NCBI RefSeq assembly: GCF_001905885.1
Contig: NZ_LIYH01000001.1
Coordinates: 1,056,169 to 1,120,168 of the forward strand
Length of the DNA: 64,000 bases
From: Streptomyces sp. CB03234
Lineage (GTDB): Bacteria; Actinomycetota; Actinomycetes; Streptomycetales; Streptomycetaceae
Reading direction: 5' to 3'
The notes beneath the pieces were generated by a model. That model was not told where the DNA came from, searched no databases, and saw only the letters and a list, made by a program, of their open reading frames with translations. A program made the translations under genes and the position numbers. Positions 27,251-37,742 of this stretch are shown one piece after another; within the stretch, counting starts at the first letter, position 1, and each line of letters starts with the position of its first letter.

Positions 27251-27643
27251 GTGCCGCTCTCGGAGCACGAGCAGCGAATGCTCGAGCAGATGGAGCGAGC
27301 GCTGTACGCCGAAGATCCCAAGTTCGCGACAGCGCTCGAGGGAAGCGGGCTGCGTACATACACCCGGCGACGGGTCTACCAGGCGGTCGCAGGCTTCCTG
27401 GTGGGTATCGCGCTCCTCATGGCCGGAATGGTCGCGCAGCAGATCTGGATCAGCGTGGTGGGATTCCTCGTCATGCTCGGCTGTGCGGTCCTCGCGGTCA
27501 CCGGATGGCGCAAGGCGCCCAAACCGGGCGAGCAGCAGGCCGAGGGAGGCACGGCCCACGGCCGGCAGCCTCGGCAGCGACGCTCGATGATGGACCGGAT
27601 CGAGCAGCGGTGGCAGCGCCGCCGCGACGAGCAGGGCCACTGA
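27251..27643 (+). CDS. DUF3040 membrane protein
   Basis: A 130-residue protein with the N-terminal DUF3040 block PLSEHEQRMLEQMERALYAEDPKFA, two membrane helices (about 45-68 and 70-88) and a basic tail rich in Arg/Gln. The GTG start has GAGGAGG 6-8 bp upstream. The family is widespread in actinobacteria and sits near the dcw cluster; in M. tuberculosis the equivalent is Rv2169c. No biochemical role is known. Confidence 0.88.
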   Translation: MPLSEHEQRMLEQMERALYAEDPKFATALEGSGLRTYTRRRVYQAVAGFLVGIALLMAGMVAQQIWISVVGFLVMLGCAVLAVTGWRKAPKPGEQQAEGGTAHGRQPRQRRSMMDRIEQRWQRRRDEQGH

Positions 27644-27680
27644 ACGCACGGCCGCGAGGCCGCGCCACAGCGTGAATTAC

Positions 27681-27720
27681 GGGTGAGGGGCGACCGCTTC
27701 CGGGCGGCCGCCCCTCACCC
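27681..27720. terminator. Terminator after the DUF3040 gene
   Basis: GGGTGAGGGGCG (27681-27692) pairs with CGCCCCTCACCC (27709-27720), with a smaller inner stem (CCGC/GCGG). It starts 37 bp after the stop codon. No T-tract follows. Confidence 0.75.
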
Positions 27721-27742
27721 ATGTCCGCAACCGGCCACCGGA

Positions 27743-27826
27743 CACGGTCCGTCACACGGTCCGTCACGCGGTCCGTCACGCGGTCCGTCACCCGGTCCGC
27801 CACGCGATCCGCTACGCGGTCCGTGG
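27743..27826. repeat. 12-bp minisatellite (7 units)
   Basis: Seven head-to-tail 12-mers of the form CGCGGTCCGTCA, the first four nearly identical and the last three diverged. It is the main feature of the 470-bp interval 27644-28113 between the DUF3040 gene and the end of the transglutaminase gene. Frames through it encode simple RSVT or DRVT repeats and are not credible genes. Confidence 0.88.
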
Positions 27827-28113
27827 CGAGGGCCGAGGCCGTTCCCGGCGCCCGGTCCGGTTACCTGTACCTCCTGCACCTGCCGACCCGCAGGCGGCCG
27901 GCGCGCCGAGGTCGACTGCTCTTGGCCCGCGGCTGCCGGTACTCGGTGCCGAGGCCCGTCCGCGCGAACCCTCCGCCTGCTGGGCCCAGCCTGCTCGCCG
28001 AGCACGCCACGACAGCGCACCGCCCGAGGCCGGCCCGGGCGGCCGGGCCTTGCGCGGGGGCGCCGCGTCCTGGCGCGCCCGGAGACGCCCCCTGACGCGG
28101 CCCCGGCCGGGGA

Positions 28114-30534
28114 TCAGCCGCGTTGGCGGGACGGGCGGCGGAGGGTGGAGGACAAGCGGGTCACCAGGCGGTCGCGCCGGTCGGCCCACCGGGTGGTGAC
28201 CGCCGTCCAGCGGTCCGAGAGCGCCCACACCACCCGGACGGTCGAGCGCGGAGCGAGTAGCGCGCGCAGCCGGCCGGCCCTGCCGACCCCGGCGGCCAGA
28301 CCCTCGCGGATGAGGGCGGCGTCCTCCGCCGTCCCCACCGCGGGGCGGGGCCGAGGGGCGTACAGGACCTGCTCCACCGCACCCGCCGCCCGGTGCACCG
28401 CCTCGGCAGGTGGCCCCTCCAGCTTCCCCAGCAGGATGATCCGCACGGCCGTCTTGCGCGGCGTCTGCGACTCGTCCGGCGGGATGCCGTGATCCCACGC
28501 CGTGTCGATGATCTCCTCCCAGGCCGCCAGCGTCCGGGCGGCCGCGTCCTCGGCGCCGCGCCCGGCCGCACCAAGGCGCCGGGCCCGTACCCGCACCCGC
28601 CACAGCAGCGGCAGCAGCGGTATCAGCACCACCGCCACCACACCCGCGGCCACGAGCAGGATCGTGCCCAGCGGCGGGCCCGAGTCGGTCGGCGCGACGA
28701 TGCCGAACTCCTCGGAGTCACCGCACGCGCCCAGCCGCCTCTCCCGCGGCGGGCAGCTCTCCTGGGCGGAAGGCTGCGCGGAGGGAGCCGTGGTGGCGCT
28801 CGCCTCGGGCTGCGCCGGAGTGCTCGGCTGACCCGTGGGTGTCTCGGGACGGGTGTACTCGGGCACCGAGCCACGCGTCGGCGTCGGCTCGAAACGGGTC
28901 CATCCCACGCCCTCGAAGTACAGCTCGGGCCAGGCGTGGGCGTCCCGTATGCCGACCGCCATCGTGTCGTCCGACTGTGGCGCGCCCGGTGTGAAACCGA
29001 CCGCGACTCGCGCCGGAATGCCCAGAGTCCTGGCCATCGCCGCCATCGAGAAGGAGAAGTGGATGCAGAAGCCTTCCTTGTCCCTCAGGAACCGGGAGAC
29101 CGCCGTGACTCCCGTACCCGACGACACCTCGGTGTCATAGCGGAAGCCGCCGTCCACGGCGAACCAGTCCTGGAGCTTGACGGCCCGTTCGTAGTCGTTC
29201 GCCGCGCCCTTGGTGACTCGCAGCGCGGTCGACTTCACGTCCGCCGGCAGCTCGCCCGGCACCTTGGTGTACTCGCGCCTCAGCTCCGCCGGGGCCAGCG
29301 GGGCGTTGGCCAGCTGCTGTCGGGTCGGCTTCACGATCAGGCTGCTCACCGAGTACCGCGTGCCCTTGGTGGTCTGGCCCTCGTCACCGACGAGCAGGCG
29401 CCCGACCGGCTCGTACCGCCAGCGTCCGCCGATCTCGACCCGGGTCGCCGGATAGGGAAGCGGCAGGTACTTCTGCTCGTAGGAGCCGGCCGCCGAGATG
29501 TTGGTCGTGACCTCCGTCGTGCTGACGTTGCCACTGAGGCCGTCCGGCTGCGGGAACTGCTCCGGGATGTCGCCGACGGGACGCTTGGGACTCCTCCACG
29601 AGGTGCCGTCGAACACGTCGAGCGTGGTCATCCGCAGGTACAGCGCGGACGTCTCCTCCGTATTGGTGCGGTAGCGCAGCACCTCACGGTCCTCGGGCTG
29701 GTTCAGGTTGTTCTGGAGGGACACCAGCGGGTTGACCGCGTCGATGGTGCCCCCGCCGCCACCCCCGGAGCCCGTGCCGTCCAGCAGCCCGCCGCCGAGC
29801 GACGGCAGCGCGGCCGGCACCGCCAGCGCGATGCCCAGGGCCACCACGCCGATCCGGCGTCCGGTACGCACCGGGGCCAGCGGCCCGCCGCGCGACACCG
29901 CCGGCCCGGCCGCGCCCCGGCCGCCCCGCGACGGCGCTGCACCGCCGAAGACCCGTCCCCACTGGGAGAGCCGGTCGCGGCCCTCGGCCAGCAGGAGCAG
30001 CAGATAGCCGGAGGCGGCCAGCAGGAACCACAGCCAGCTCGCGCCGCCGCCCGACAGCCCGGCCGCGACCGAGTACAGCGCCAGCAGCGGCAACCCCGCC
30101 GGGGCGGCGCTGCGGAACGTCACCGCGAGGGCGTCGACCGCCAGTCCGACCAGCAGCACGCCGCCGACCAGCATCAGCCGGATGCCGTCCGTCGCGGGCG
30201 CCGGGATCGCGTACTGCCCGACGTCCTCCGCGCCCGCGGTCAGCAGGACACCGAACTGCTGGACGGCGTCCGGCCCGGGAAGGAACCCGGCCACCGCCTG
30301 GTCCCGGGCGAAGACGACCGTCATCGCCACCAGGGACACCAGGGCCTGGACCGCCACCGTCAGCGCCCGGGCCGACGACCACCGCCGCACCAGCGCGCCC
30401 GACCCGCTCTGGACCGCCAGCAGCAGCGCTGCCTGGATGATCCACGTGGCCGGATCGACCAACGGCAGCAACGCGCCCGCCGCCATCAGCGTGGCGGCGA
30501 AGGCGCCCAGCGCCAGCCTTCCGCGACCGCTCAT
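28114..30534 (-). CDS. Transglutaminase-like membrane protein (TgpA type, DUF3488/DUF4129)
   Basis: An 806-residue membrane protease/transglutaminase-like protein. Five or more helices occupy about the first 200 residues and an extracellular part follows. The transglutaminase core has Cys490 in DKEGFCIHFS, His in DAHAWPELYF and the following Asp/Trp region. A Thr/Pro/Ala linker, another helix and a DUF4129-like cytoplasmic tail end the protein. The ATG at 30534 overlaps the DUF58 stop by 4 bp (ATGA). It is the last gene of moxR-DUF58-tgpA, an array thought to assemble or mature envelope proteins; the substrate is unknown. Confidence 0.9.
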   Translation of the reverse strand: MSGRGRLALGAFAATLMAAGALLPLVDPATWIIQAALLLAVQSGSGALVRRWSSARALTVAVQALVSLVAMTVVFARDQAVAGFLPGPDAVQQFGVLLTAGAEDVGQYAIPAPATDGIRLMLVGGVLLVGLAVDALAVTFRSAAPAGLPLLALYSVAAGLSGGGASWLWFLLAASGYLLLLLAEGRDRLSQWGRVFGGAAPSRGGRGAAGPAVSRGGPLAPVRTGRRIGVVALGIALAVPAALPSLGGGLLDGTGSGGGGGGTIDAVNPLVSLQNNLNQPEDREVLRYRTNTEETSALYLRMTTLDVFDGTSWRSPKRPVGDIPEQFPQPDGLSGNVSTTEVTTNISAAGSYEQKYLPLPYPATRVEIGGRWRYEPVGRLLVGDEGQTTKGTRYSVSSLIVKPTRQQLANAPLAPAELRREYTKVPGELPADVKSTALRVTKGAANDYERAVKLQDWFAVDGGFRYDTEVSSGTGVTAVSRFLRDKEGFCIHFSFSMAAMARTLGIPARVAVGFTPGAPQSDDTMAVGIRDAHAWPELYFEGVGWTRFEPTPTRGSVPEYTRPETPTGQPSTPAQPEASATTAPSAQPSAQESCPPRERRLGACGDSEEFGIVAPTDSGPPLGTILLVAAGVVAVVLIPLLPLLWRVRVRARRLGAAGRGAEDAAARTLAAWEEIIDTAWDHGIPPDESQTPRKTAVRIILLGKLEGPPAEAVHRAAGAVEQVLYAPRPRPAVGTAEDAALIREGLAAGVGRAGRLRALLAPRSTVRVVWALSDRWTAVTTRWADRRDRLVTRLSSTLRRPSRQRG

Positions 30535-31912
30535 GACCAACCCCCCGAAACCCCGGTCATACCGCTCGTACCGCTACCGCTACCGCTGCCCGTCGCAGCC
30601 GGTCCGCCGCGGGCCCGGCCCGCGTGCCGCCACAGGTCGGCGAGCGACGCCCCGGGCGGCACGGCCACCGCGGTCCATCCCGCGTCGCGCAGCGGCCGCA
30701 GCCTGTCCTCCACGGCCCCGGCCACCGCGCCGCCGGTCAGCCACGTGCCGCTGTCCAGGACGAAGGCGACGGCCGCGCCGCTGCGCTGCCGCATCCGGGC
30801 GGCCACCGCCGCCTGCTCCTCGTCCAGGTCACCGATGAAGGCGACCAGCAGCCCCTCGTTCCCGCCGCGCAGCAGGTCGTACGCGCGCGAGAGCCCCGCT
30901 CCGTCGGAGTGGTCGACGACCGCGAGCGTGTCCATCATCAGGCCCGCCGCGTCGGCGGAGTCGTGCGTCCCGCCGGTGAACCCGTCGGAGCCGTCGCCGG
31001 GCAGCGGGCTGCCCTCGTCGGTCAGCAGCCGCACGGCGAAGCCCTGCTCCAGCATGTGCACCAGCACCGACGCCGCGCCGGAGACCGCCCATTCGAAGGC
31101 GGAGTCCGGCCCGGAACCCTGATAGGCCACCTCACGGGTGTCCAGCAGCACCGTGCACCTGGCCCGCTGCGGCTGCTCCTCGCGCCGCACCATCAGCTCG
31201 CCGTACCGCGCGGTGGACCGCCAGTGCACGCGCCGCAGATCGTCGCCGTAGCGGTACTCGCGCGGGATCACGTCGTCCTCGCCGGCCAGCGCCAGCGAAC
31301 GCTGCCGCCCCTCGCCGTACCCCGACGCCTCGCCCGGCAGCTGCCCCGGCGGCAGCGGCTCGGTGCGCGGTATGACCGTGAGCGTGTCGTACGCGCTGAA
31401 CGACCGGGTCAGCTCGCACATCCCGAACGGGTCGCTCAGCCGCAGCTGGAGCGGCCCGAGCGGATAGCACCCGCGCAGGTCCGAGCGGACCCGGTAGGAC
31501 ACCTCGCGGCGCCCGCCCGCCTCCACCCGGTCCAGCACGAACCGGGGCCGCGGCCCCAGCACGTACGGCACATGGTCCTGGAGCATCAGCAGTCCCGTGG
31601 GCAGCCGCGAGACGTTCTCCATCCGCAGGTGCACGCGCGCCTCGGCCCCGGCCGGCACCCGCTGCGGCGACAGCCGCCGGCTGCCCGCCACCTGGTAGCG
31701 GGTGCGGTACAGCACGGTCACGCAGACCAGCGGCAGCACGGCGAGCAGCAGCCCGACCCGCAGCAGGTCGCCCTGGCCCAGTACGTACGCGCAGATCGCC
31801 GCCGCGATGCCGGCCGCCAGGAAGGACCGGCCGCGCGTGGTCAGTCCACCGAGGGCGGCCCGGACCCCGCCCATGTTCTCGCCGTCCTGGGCGGCGGGCC
31901 CCCCGGCCGTCA

Positions 31913-31916
<4 letters not shown>
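30531..31916 (-). CDS. DUF58 domain protein
   Basis: A 461-residue protein with two N-terminal helices (about 33-75), a middle beta-rich region and the DUF58 block YREYRYGDDLRRVHWRSTARYGELMVRREEQP, followed by a vWA-like C-terminal part (VLLDTRE and later DTLAVVDHSDGAGL). The GTG at 31916 overlaps the MoxR stop by 4 bp; the next codon is ATG and could also be used. DUF58 proteins act with MoxR AAA+ ATPases, here its direct upstream neighbour. Confidence 0.9.
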
Positions 31917-33082
<1,166 letters not shown>

Positions 33083-33293
33083 ACGGCCCTCCTCGGCCCG
33101 TTCCATGGGCCGTGCGCGACTGACGGCACGGTCCACCCTTGAAACACGGACACCGTCTCCGAACCATTCAGGAGACGTGCCACCCCCGCATTCTTGTTGC
33201 CGTTACCCGTACGTGTCACTTGGCTGTGGATAACGCCGTGCGGTATGTCCACGGTTATGGCGTATCGGGTGGTGCCGGGCCGAGAGGAAACGC

Positions 33294-33836
33294 TCAGAAG
33301 TCCGCGCCGACCTCATGCAGCAGACCGGTGTTCACGTCGAGGACGAAGCCCCGGACGTCATCGGTGTGGGGGATGAACGGCGAGGTGCGCACGCGCTGAA
33401 TGGACTGCCGCACGTCCTGCTCGGCGTCCTTGAACGACTCGACCGCCCACATCGGACGCTGCCCGACCTCCTCCTCCAGCGCGTCGCGGAAGTGCTCGGT
33501 GATCGTCTGCATGCCGCAGCGCGTGTGGTGCACCAGGACCACGCTCCGGGTGCCGAGTTCGCGCTGGCTGATGGAGAGGGACCGGATCATGTCGTCGGTG
33601 ATGACGCCGCCGGCGTTGCGCATGGTGTGGGCGTCGCCCACCTCCAGGCCGAGTGCGGCGGGCAGGTCGAGCCGGGTGTCCATACAGGCGACGACGGCCA
33701 CCTTCAGCTTGGGCCGGCCTTCCAGGCCGGGGTCCTTGAAGTCGGCGGCGTAACGGCGGTTCGCGTCGACGATACGGTCGATGACCGAGTCGCCGGGGCG
33801 GACATCGCTGGATGCGGAGTGCGCGGAAGTCGACAT
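33294..33836 (-). CDS. Beta-class carbonic anhydrase
   Basis: Zinc enzyme for CO2/bicarbonate interconversion, 180 residues. Zinc ligands are Cys51 (ACMDTRLD, with the Asp/Arg dyad D53-R55), His104 and Cys107 (HHTRCGM). The length and sequence fit the short Rv1284-like branch. The start is uncertain: the ATG at 33836 begins MSTSAHSASS, but in-frame ATGs at 33857 and 33866 exist and none has a strong ribosome site. It lies upstream of the moxR operon on the same strand, with 211 bp between. Confidence 0.9.
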   Translation of the reverse strand: MSTSAHSASSDVRPGDSVIDRIVDANRRYAADFKDPGLEGRPKLKVAVVACMDTRLDLPAALGLEVGDAHTMRNAGGVITDDMIRSLSISQRELGTRSVVLVHHTRCGMQTITEHFRDALEEEVGQRPMWAVESFKDAEQDVRQSIQRVRTSPFIPHTDDVRGFVLDVNTGLLHEVGADF

Positions 33837-34002
33837 GTTGATGACGTTAATTGTCATCGAGCTCATCGGCTCGCTCTGACGCAGGACAAAGTACGCCAAC
33901 ATGCCCCGGTGTGAGCTAACCCACAAAGGGTGTGCGCGGGCCGCCGTACGGGTGAGCGATCCCGGACGGCCTGCCCCGCGCGGCCGCCCCGCGCGACGCG
34001 CT

Positions 34003-34022
34003 GCCCGGTTGATTGACCGGGC
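34003..34022. repeat. Short stem-loop overlapping the proposed rsmH promoter
   Basis: GCCCGGT and ACCGGGC form a 7-bp stem with loop TGATTG. It overlaps the -35 box of the candidate dcw promoter and could be an operator. The rest of the 395-bp interval 33837-34231 shows no gene. Confidence 0.45.
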
Positions 34023-34040
34023 GGGGGAGTGGACTAAAGT
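34013..34040 (+). promoter_or_regulatory. Candidate dcw (rsmH) promoter
   Basis: TTGACC (34013-34018) and TAAAGT (34035-34040) with a 16-bp spacer resemble a HrdB-type promoter. It lies about 190 bp upstream of the first short reading frame and 270 bp upstream of rsmH. It is the best match I see at the head of the cluster. Confidence 0.5.
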
Positions 34041-34231
34041 GACGCGAAGTTCACGGAGACATTGAGCGAATCCCAGCGAATCCGCAGTTTCTCCCCCGCG
34101 TGTGCGGCGGTACGTACGGCTCGGCCTCCTCCCGCTCGCCGGTCGGCCGACGCCCCTTTCCGGCGCCGGCGGCTTCCTGGGCGGGCGGTGACCCGGCAGT
34201 GCGTACGCCGCGCCGAATCTCGAGAGGGCGC

Positions 34232-34312
34232 ATGAGCGAGCGCAGCGAGCGAATCGACGGCAGGTGCGCTTCCGGCGCATGCCGGCCCGGGCGCAGCGAG
34301 GGTCGCGCATGA
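34232..34312 (+). CDS. Putative 26-codon leader peptide coupled to rsmH
   Basis: A short frame starting [12 protein letters not shown], ending RSEGRA, has AGAGGG 3-4 bp before its ATG, and its TGA overlaps the rsmH ATG (ATGA at 34309-34312). The coding value is uncertain: the 5' part, GAGCGAGCGCAGCGAGC, is a sequence I recall as recurrent before Streptomyces genes. If translated, it would feed ribosomes to rsmH, whose own ribosome site (GAGGG) is weak. Confidence 0.4.
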   Translation: MSERSERIDGRCASGACRPGRSEGRA

Positions 34313-35265
34313 ACGAGACCCGACACGTCCCGGTGATGCTCCAGCGGTGCCTGGACATGCTGGCACCCGCGCTGGAGCAGCCGGGCGCGGTGGTCGTCGA
34401 CTGCACCCTCGGCCTCGGCGGCCACAGCGAGGCGCTGCTGACCCGCTTCCCCGAGGCGCGGCTGATCGCGCTCGACCGCGACAAGGAGGCGCTGCGGCTC
34501 TCCGGTGAACGGCTCGCCCGGTTCGGTGACCGCGCGACCCTCGTCCATGCCGTGTACGACGACCTCCCCGGCGTACTGGACCGGCTCGGCGTCCCGCGCG
34601 TCCAGGGCGTCCTGTTCGACCTCGGCGTCTCCTCCATGCAGCTCGACGAGGCCGACCGCGGCTTCGCGTACGCCCAGGACGCCCCGCTCGACATGCGCAT
34701 GGACCAGACGACCGGCATCAGCGCGGCCGAGGTCCTCAACACCTACCCGCCCGGCGAGCTGGTCCGCATCCTGCGCCAGTACGGCGAGGAGAAGCAGGCC
34801 AAGCGGATCGTGGCGGCGATCGTACGGGAACGGGAGAGGGAACCGTTCAGCAACAGCGCCCGGCTGGTCGAGCTGATCCGCGACGCCCTTCCCCAGGCCG
34901 CCAAGCGGACCGGCGGCAACCCCGCCAAGCGGACCTTCCAGGCCCTGCGTATCGAGGTCAACGGCGAGTTGACCATTCTGGAGCGGGCCGTCCCGGCCGC
35001 CGTGAAGGCCCTCGCGGTCGGTGGCCGGATCGCCGTCCTGTCGTACCACTCGCTGGAGGACCGGCTGGTCAAGCAGGTCTTCGCGGCGGGGGCCACCAGT
35101 ACCGCGCCGCCGGGGCTGCCCGTCGTACCGGAGCGCTACCAGCCCAAGCTCAAGCTGCTGACGCGCGGTGCCGAACTCCCCACGGAGGAGGAGGTCGCGG
35201 AGAACCGCCGCGCCGCCCCGGCCCGGCTGCGGGGTGCCGAGCGGATCAGGGAGGACGCCCTGTGA
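34309..35265 (+). CDS. rsmH: 16S rRNA (cytosine1402-N4)-methyltransferase
   Basis: Methylates C1402 of 16S rRNA (formerly MraW), 318 residues from the ATG at 34309. Family motifs visible: the N-terminal [29 protein letters not shown] (SAM site), [10 protein letters not shown], the [14 protein letters not shown] block, [14 protein letters not shown] and [10 protein letters not shown]. It is the first recognised gene of the dcw cluster here. mraZ, which usually precedes it in bacteria, is not present in this window. A 26-codon frame upstream overlaps its start. Confidence 0.96.
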   Translation: MNETRHVPVMLQRCLDMLAPALEQPGAVVVDCTLGLGGHSEALLTRFPEARLIALDRDKEALRLSGERLARFGDRATLVHAVYDDLPGVLDRLGVPRVQGVLFDLGVSSMQLDEADRGFAYAQDAPLDMRMDQTTGISAAEVLNTYPPGELVRILRQYGEEKQAKRIVAAIVREREREPFSNSARLVELIRDALPQAAKRTGGNPAKRTFQALRIEVNGELTILERAVPAAVKALAVGGRIAVLSYHSLEDRLVKQVFAAGATSTAPPGLPVVPERYQPKLKLLTRGAELPTEEEVAENRRAAPARLRGAERIREDAL

Positions 35266-35351
35266 GCGGCGGGCCGGAGCGCCCACCCGGGTAGCGGGTG
35301 CGGCGGCGACGTGGACCACGAGGACGGCGGCGGGGCGAACCGGGAGGACAG

Positions 35352-35759
35352 GTGACCAAGGCGGGACCGCTGAAGGGGCGGGCGGCGCGGCTCGCGCGGC
35401 TCATGCCGTCCGGGCCGAGCACCGCGGCCCGTACGCCCTTCGTCCTGCTGGTCGTCCTGCTCCTGGGGGGCGGTCTGATCACCCTCCTGCTGCTCAACTC
35501 CTCCCTCAACGAGGGCTCCTTCCGGCTCAGCGAGCTCAAGAAGAGGACCACCGAACTCACCGACGAGGAGCAGGAGCTCCAGCGGGACGTGGACGGCCGC
35601 TCCGCCCCCGACGCGCTGGAGCGCCGGGCCCGTGAGCTCGGCATGGTGCCCGGCGGCAGCCCCGCCTTCCTGGGCCCCGACGGCACGGTCCGGGGCGTAC
35701 CCAGCAGGGCGACGGCCGAGCCCGGCCCGCCCACCGCTCCGACGACGCCCGGCAGGTGA
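35352..35759 (+). CDS. ftsL: Cell division protein FtsL (divisome septal protein)
   Basis: A small bitopic division protein of 135 residues: a basic cytoplasmic N-terminus, one membrane helix (about 28-50, FVLLVVLLLGGGLITLLLL) and an extracellular coiled coil (RLSELKKRTTELTDEEQELQRDVDG). It matches FtsL by position between rsmH and ftsI and by topology more than by sequence. The GTG has GGGAGG only 4-5 bp upstream. FtsL pairs with FtsB/DivIC and FtsQ to recruit FtsW-FtsI. Confidence 0.85.
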   Translation: MTKAGPLKGRAARLARLMPSGPSTAARTPFVLLVVLLLGGGLITLLLLNSSLNEGSFRLSELKKRTTELTDEEQELQRDVDGRSAPDALERRARELGMVPGGSPAFLGPDGTVRGVPSRATAEPGPPTAPTTPGR

Positions 35760-35763
35760 CGCA

Positions 35764-37725
35764 GTGCCCCCCACCCAGCCCCCACGCCGCCGCGTACCGG
35801 CCCCCGCCCGCTCCGAACGCCCCGCGCGCCCCGCGCGCCCGCCCGCCCGGCGCCCGCGCCCGGCGGCCCGCCCGCCCGCCAGGGCCCGCACCATCCGGCT
35901 CGGCAGCCCCAGGCCCCGGCTGCGGCTGGTCAGCCTCGGCCTGACGCTGGTCATGCTGGCGTTCGTGGTGCGCCTCCTCCAGGTCCAGGCCGTGGACGCC
36001 GGCGCGTACGCCGCCAAGGCGGAGAAGAACCGGTACCAGGAGTACACGCTGTCCGCCGAGCGCGGCGAGATCACCGACCGCGCCGGGATCGCGCTGGCCA
36101 CCAGCGTCGACGCGTACGACATCACGGCCGACCCGAAGATGTTCACGCCCGAGGAGAGCAAGACACCCGACGCACCCGAGCAGGCCGCCGCCCTGCTCGC
36201 CCCGATCCTCGGCAAGGACCCCGCCGAACTGGTCAAGAAGCTCAAAACGCCCAAGTCGCGCTACGCGCTGCTGGCCCGCCGCCAGACCCCGCAGGTCTGG
36301 AACCAGATCAAGGACCTGAAGAACGTCTTCGCCGAGAAGGCCCGCACCGAGAAGACGGCCGGCGGCACCGGCGTCAGCGTGCTCGCCGGCATCTTCAACG
36401 AGCCCAGCAGCAAACGCGTGTACCCCAACGGCACCCTCGCCGCCGGGATACTGGGTTACGTCAACGCCGACGGCCGTGGCGGAGGCGGCCTGGAGTCCAT
36501 GCTCGACAAGGAGCTGGCCGGCCAGGACGGCAAGATCAAGTACGCCCAGTCCGGCGGCCGCCGGGTGCCCACCGCCGGCGCCCGCGAGACCCCCGCCGTC
36601 CCCGGCTCGGACATCGAGCTGACCATCGACCGCGACATCCAGTGGGCCGCCCAGCGGGCCATCACCCAGCAGGTCGAGCAGTCCAGGGCGGACCGCGGCT
36701 ACGTGATAGTGCAGAACGCCCGGACCGGCGAGGTCCTCGCCATGGCCAACGCGCCCGGCTTCGACCCCAACGACCTGTCCCAGGCCAATTCCGCCGCCAT
36801 GGGCAACGCCGCCCTCCAGGACGCCTACGAACCGGGCTCCACCGCCAAGGTCATCTCGATGGCCGCCGTCCTGGAGGAGGGCGCCGCCACGCCCTCCACC
36901 CATGTCGTGGTCCCCAACCGGCTGCACCGGGGCGACCGGCTGTTCAAGGACGACATCGACCACCCCACCTGGTACCTGACGCTCAACGGCGTCCTGGCCA
37001 AGTCCAGCAACATCGGCACCATCCTGGCCACCGGCCAGCTCGGCCCCACCCAGGCCCACGCCAACCGCGTCCTGCACTCCTACCTGCGCAAGTTCGGCTT
37101 CGGCAGCCCCACCGGCCTCGGCTACCCCGGCGAGACCTCCGGCATCCTCGCGGCGCCGCAGGACTGGTCCACCTCGCAGCAGTACACGATCCCCTTCGGC
37201 CAGGGCCTGTCCATCAACGCCATGCAGGCGGCGTCCGTCTACTCGACCATCGCCAACGGCGGCGTACGCGTCGAACCCACCCTCGTACGCGGCACCAAGG
37301 GGCCGGACGGCCGCTTCACCCCGGCGCCCGCGCCCAAGCAGACCCGGGTCGTCAGCGAGAAGACGGCCAAGACCCTCGCCGCCATGCTGGAATCGGTCGT
37401 CGACGACGAGGAAGGCACCGGAACCAAGGCCGCCATCCCCGGCTACCGCGTCGCCGGCAAGACGGGAACCGCCAACCGCGTCGACCCCCAACTCGGCCGC
37501 TACAAGGGCTACACCGCCTCCTTCGCGGGTTTCGCCCCCGCCGACGACCCGCAGATCACCGTCTACTGCGCCATCCAGAACCCCACTAGGGGCAGCTACT
37601 TCGGCGGCCAGATCTGCGGCCCCATCTACAAGAAAGTCATGGAGTTCGCCCTCAAAACCCTGCAAGTCGCACCAACCGGCACACCAGCACCTCGGATGCC
37701 GGTCACGTTCAAACCCGGCGAGTGA
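35764..37725 (+). CDS. ftsI: Penicillin-binding protein 3 (FtsI), septal transpeptidase
   Basis: Class B PBP that cross-links septal peptidoglycan, 653 residues from the GTG at 35764 (4 bp after the ftsL stop). A Pro/Arg-rich cytoplasmic tail of about 45 residues precedes the membrane helix. A PBP dimerisation domain and the transpeptidase follow, with active Ser359 in PGSTAK (Lys362), the SSN motif in LAKSSNIG and KTGT beginning at Lys566. It works with FtsW, five genes downstream. The very Pro/Arg-rich N-terminus resembles that of FtsW here. Confidence 0.95.
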   Translation: MPPTQPPRRRVPAPARSERPARPARPPARRPRPAARPPARARTIRLGSPRPRLRLVSLGLTLVMLAFVVRLLQVQAVDAGAYAAKAEKNRYQEYTLSAERGEITDRAGIALATSVDAYDITADPKMFTPEESKTPDAPEQAAALLAPILGKDPAELVKKLKTPKSRYALLARRQTPQVWNQIKDLKNVFAEKARTEKTAGGTGVSVLAGIFNEPSSKRVYPNGTLAAGILGYVNADGRGGGGLESMLDKELAGQDGKIKYAQSGGRRVPTAGARETPAVPGSDIELTIDRDIQWAAQRAITQQVEQSRADRGYVIVQNARTGEVLAMANAPGFDPNDLSQANSAAMGNAALQDAYEPGSTAKVISMAAVLEEGAATPSTHVVVPNRLHRGDRLFKDDIDHPTWYLTLNGVLAKSSNIGTILATGQLGPTQAHANRVLHSYLRKFGFGSPTGLGYPGETSGILAAPQDWSTSQQYTIPFGQGLSINAMQAASVYSTIANGGVRVEPTLVRGTKGPDGRFTPAPAPKQTRVVSEKTAKTLAAMLESVVDDEEGTGTKAAIPGYRVAGKTGTANRVDPQLGRYKGYTASFAGFAPADDPQITVYCAIQNPTRGSYFGGQICGPIYKKVMEFALKTLQVAPTGTPAPRMPVTFKPGE

Positions 37726-37742
37726 GCCGGCGGGAGCAATCA

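Noticed and set aside
27721..28095. Frames through the 12-bp minisatellite
   Set aside because: They encode only RSVT or DRVT repeats followed by Arg/Pro-rich sequence, with no ribosome site or conserved feature.
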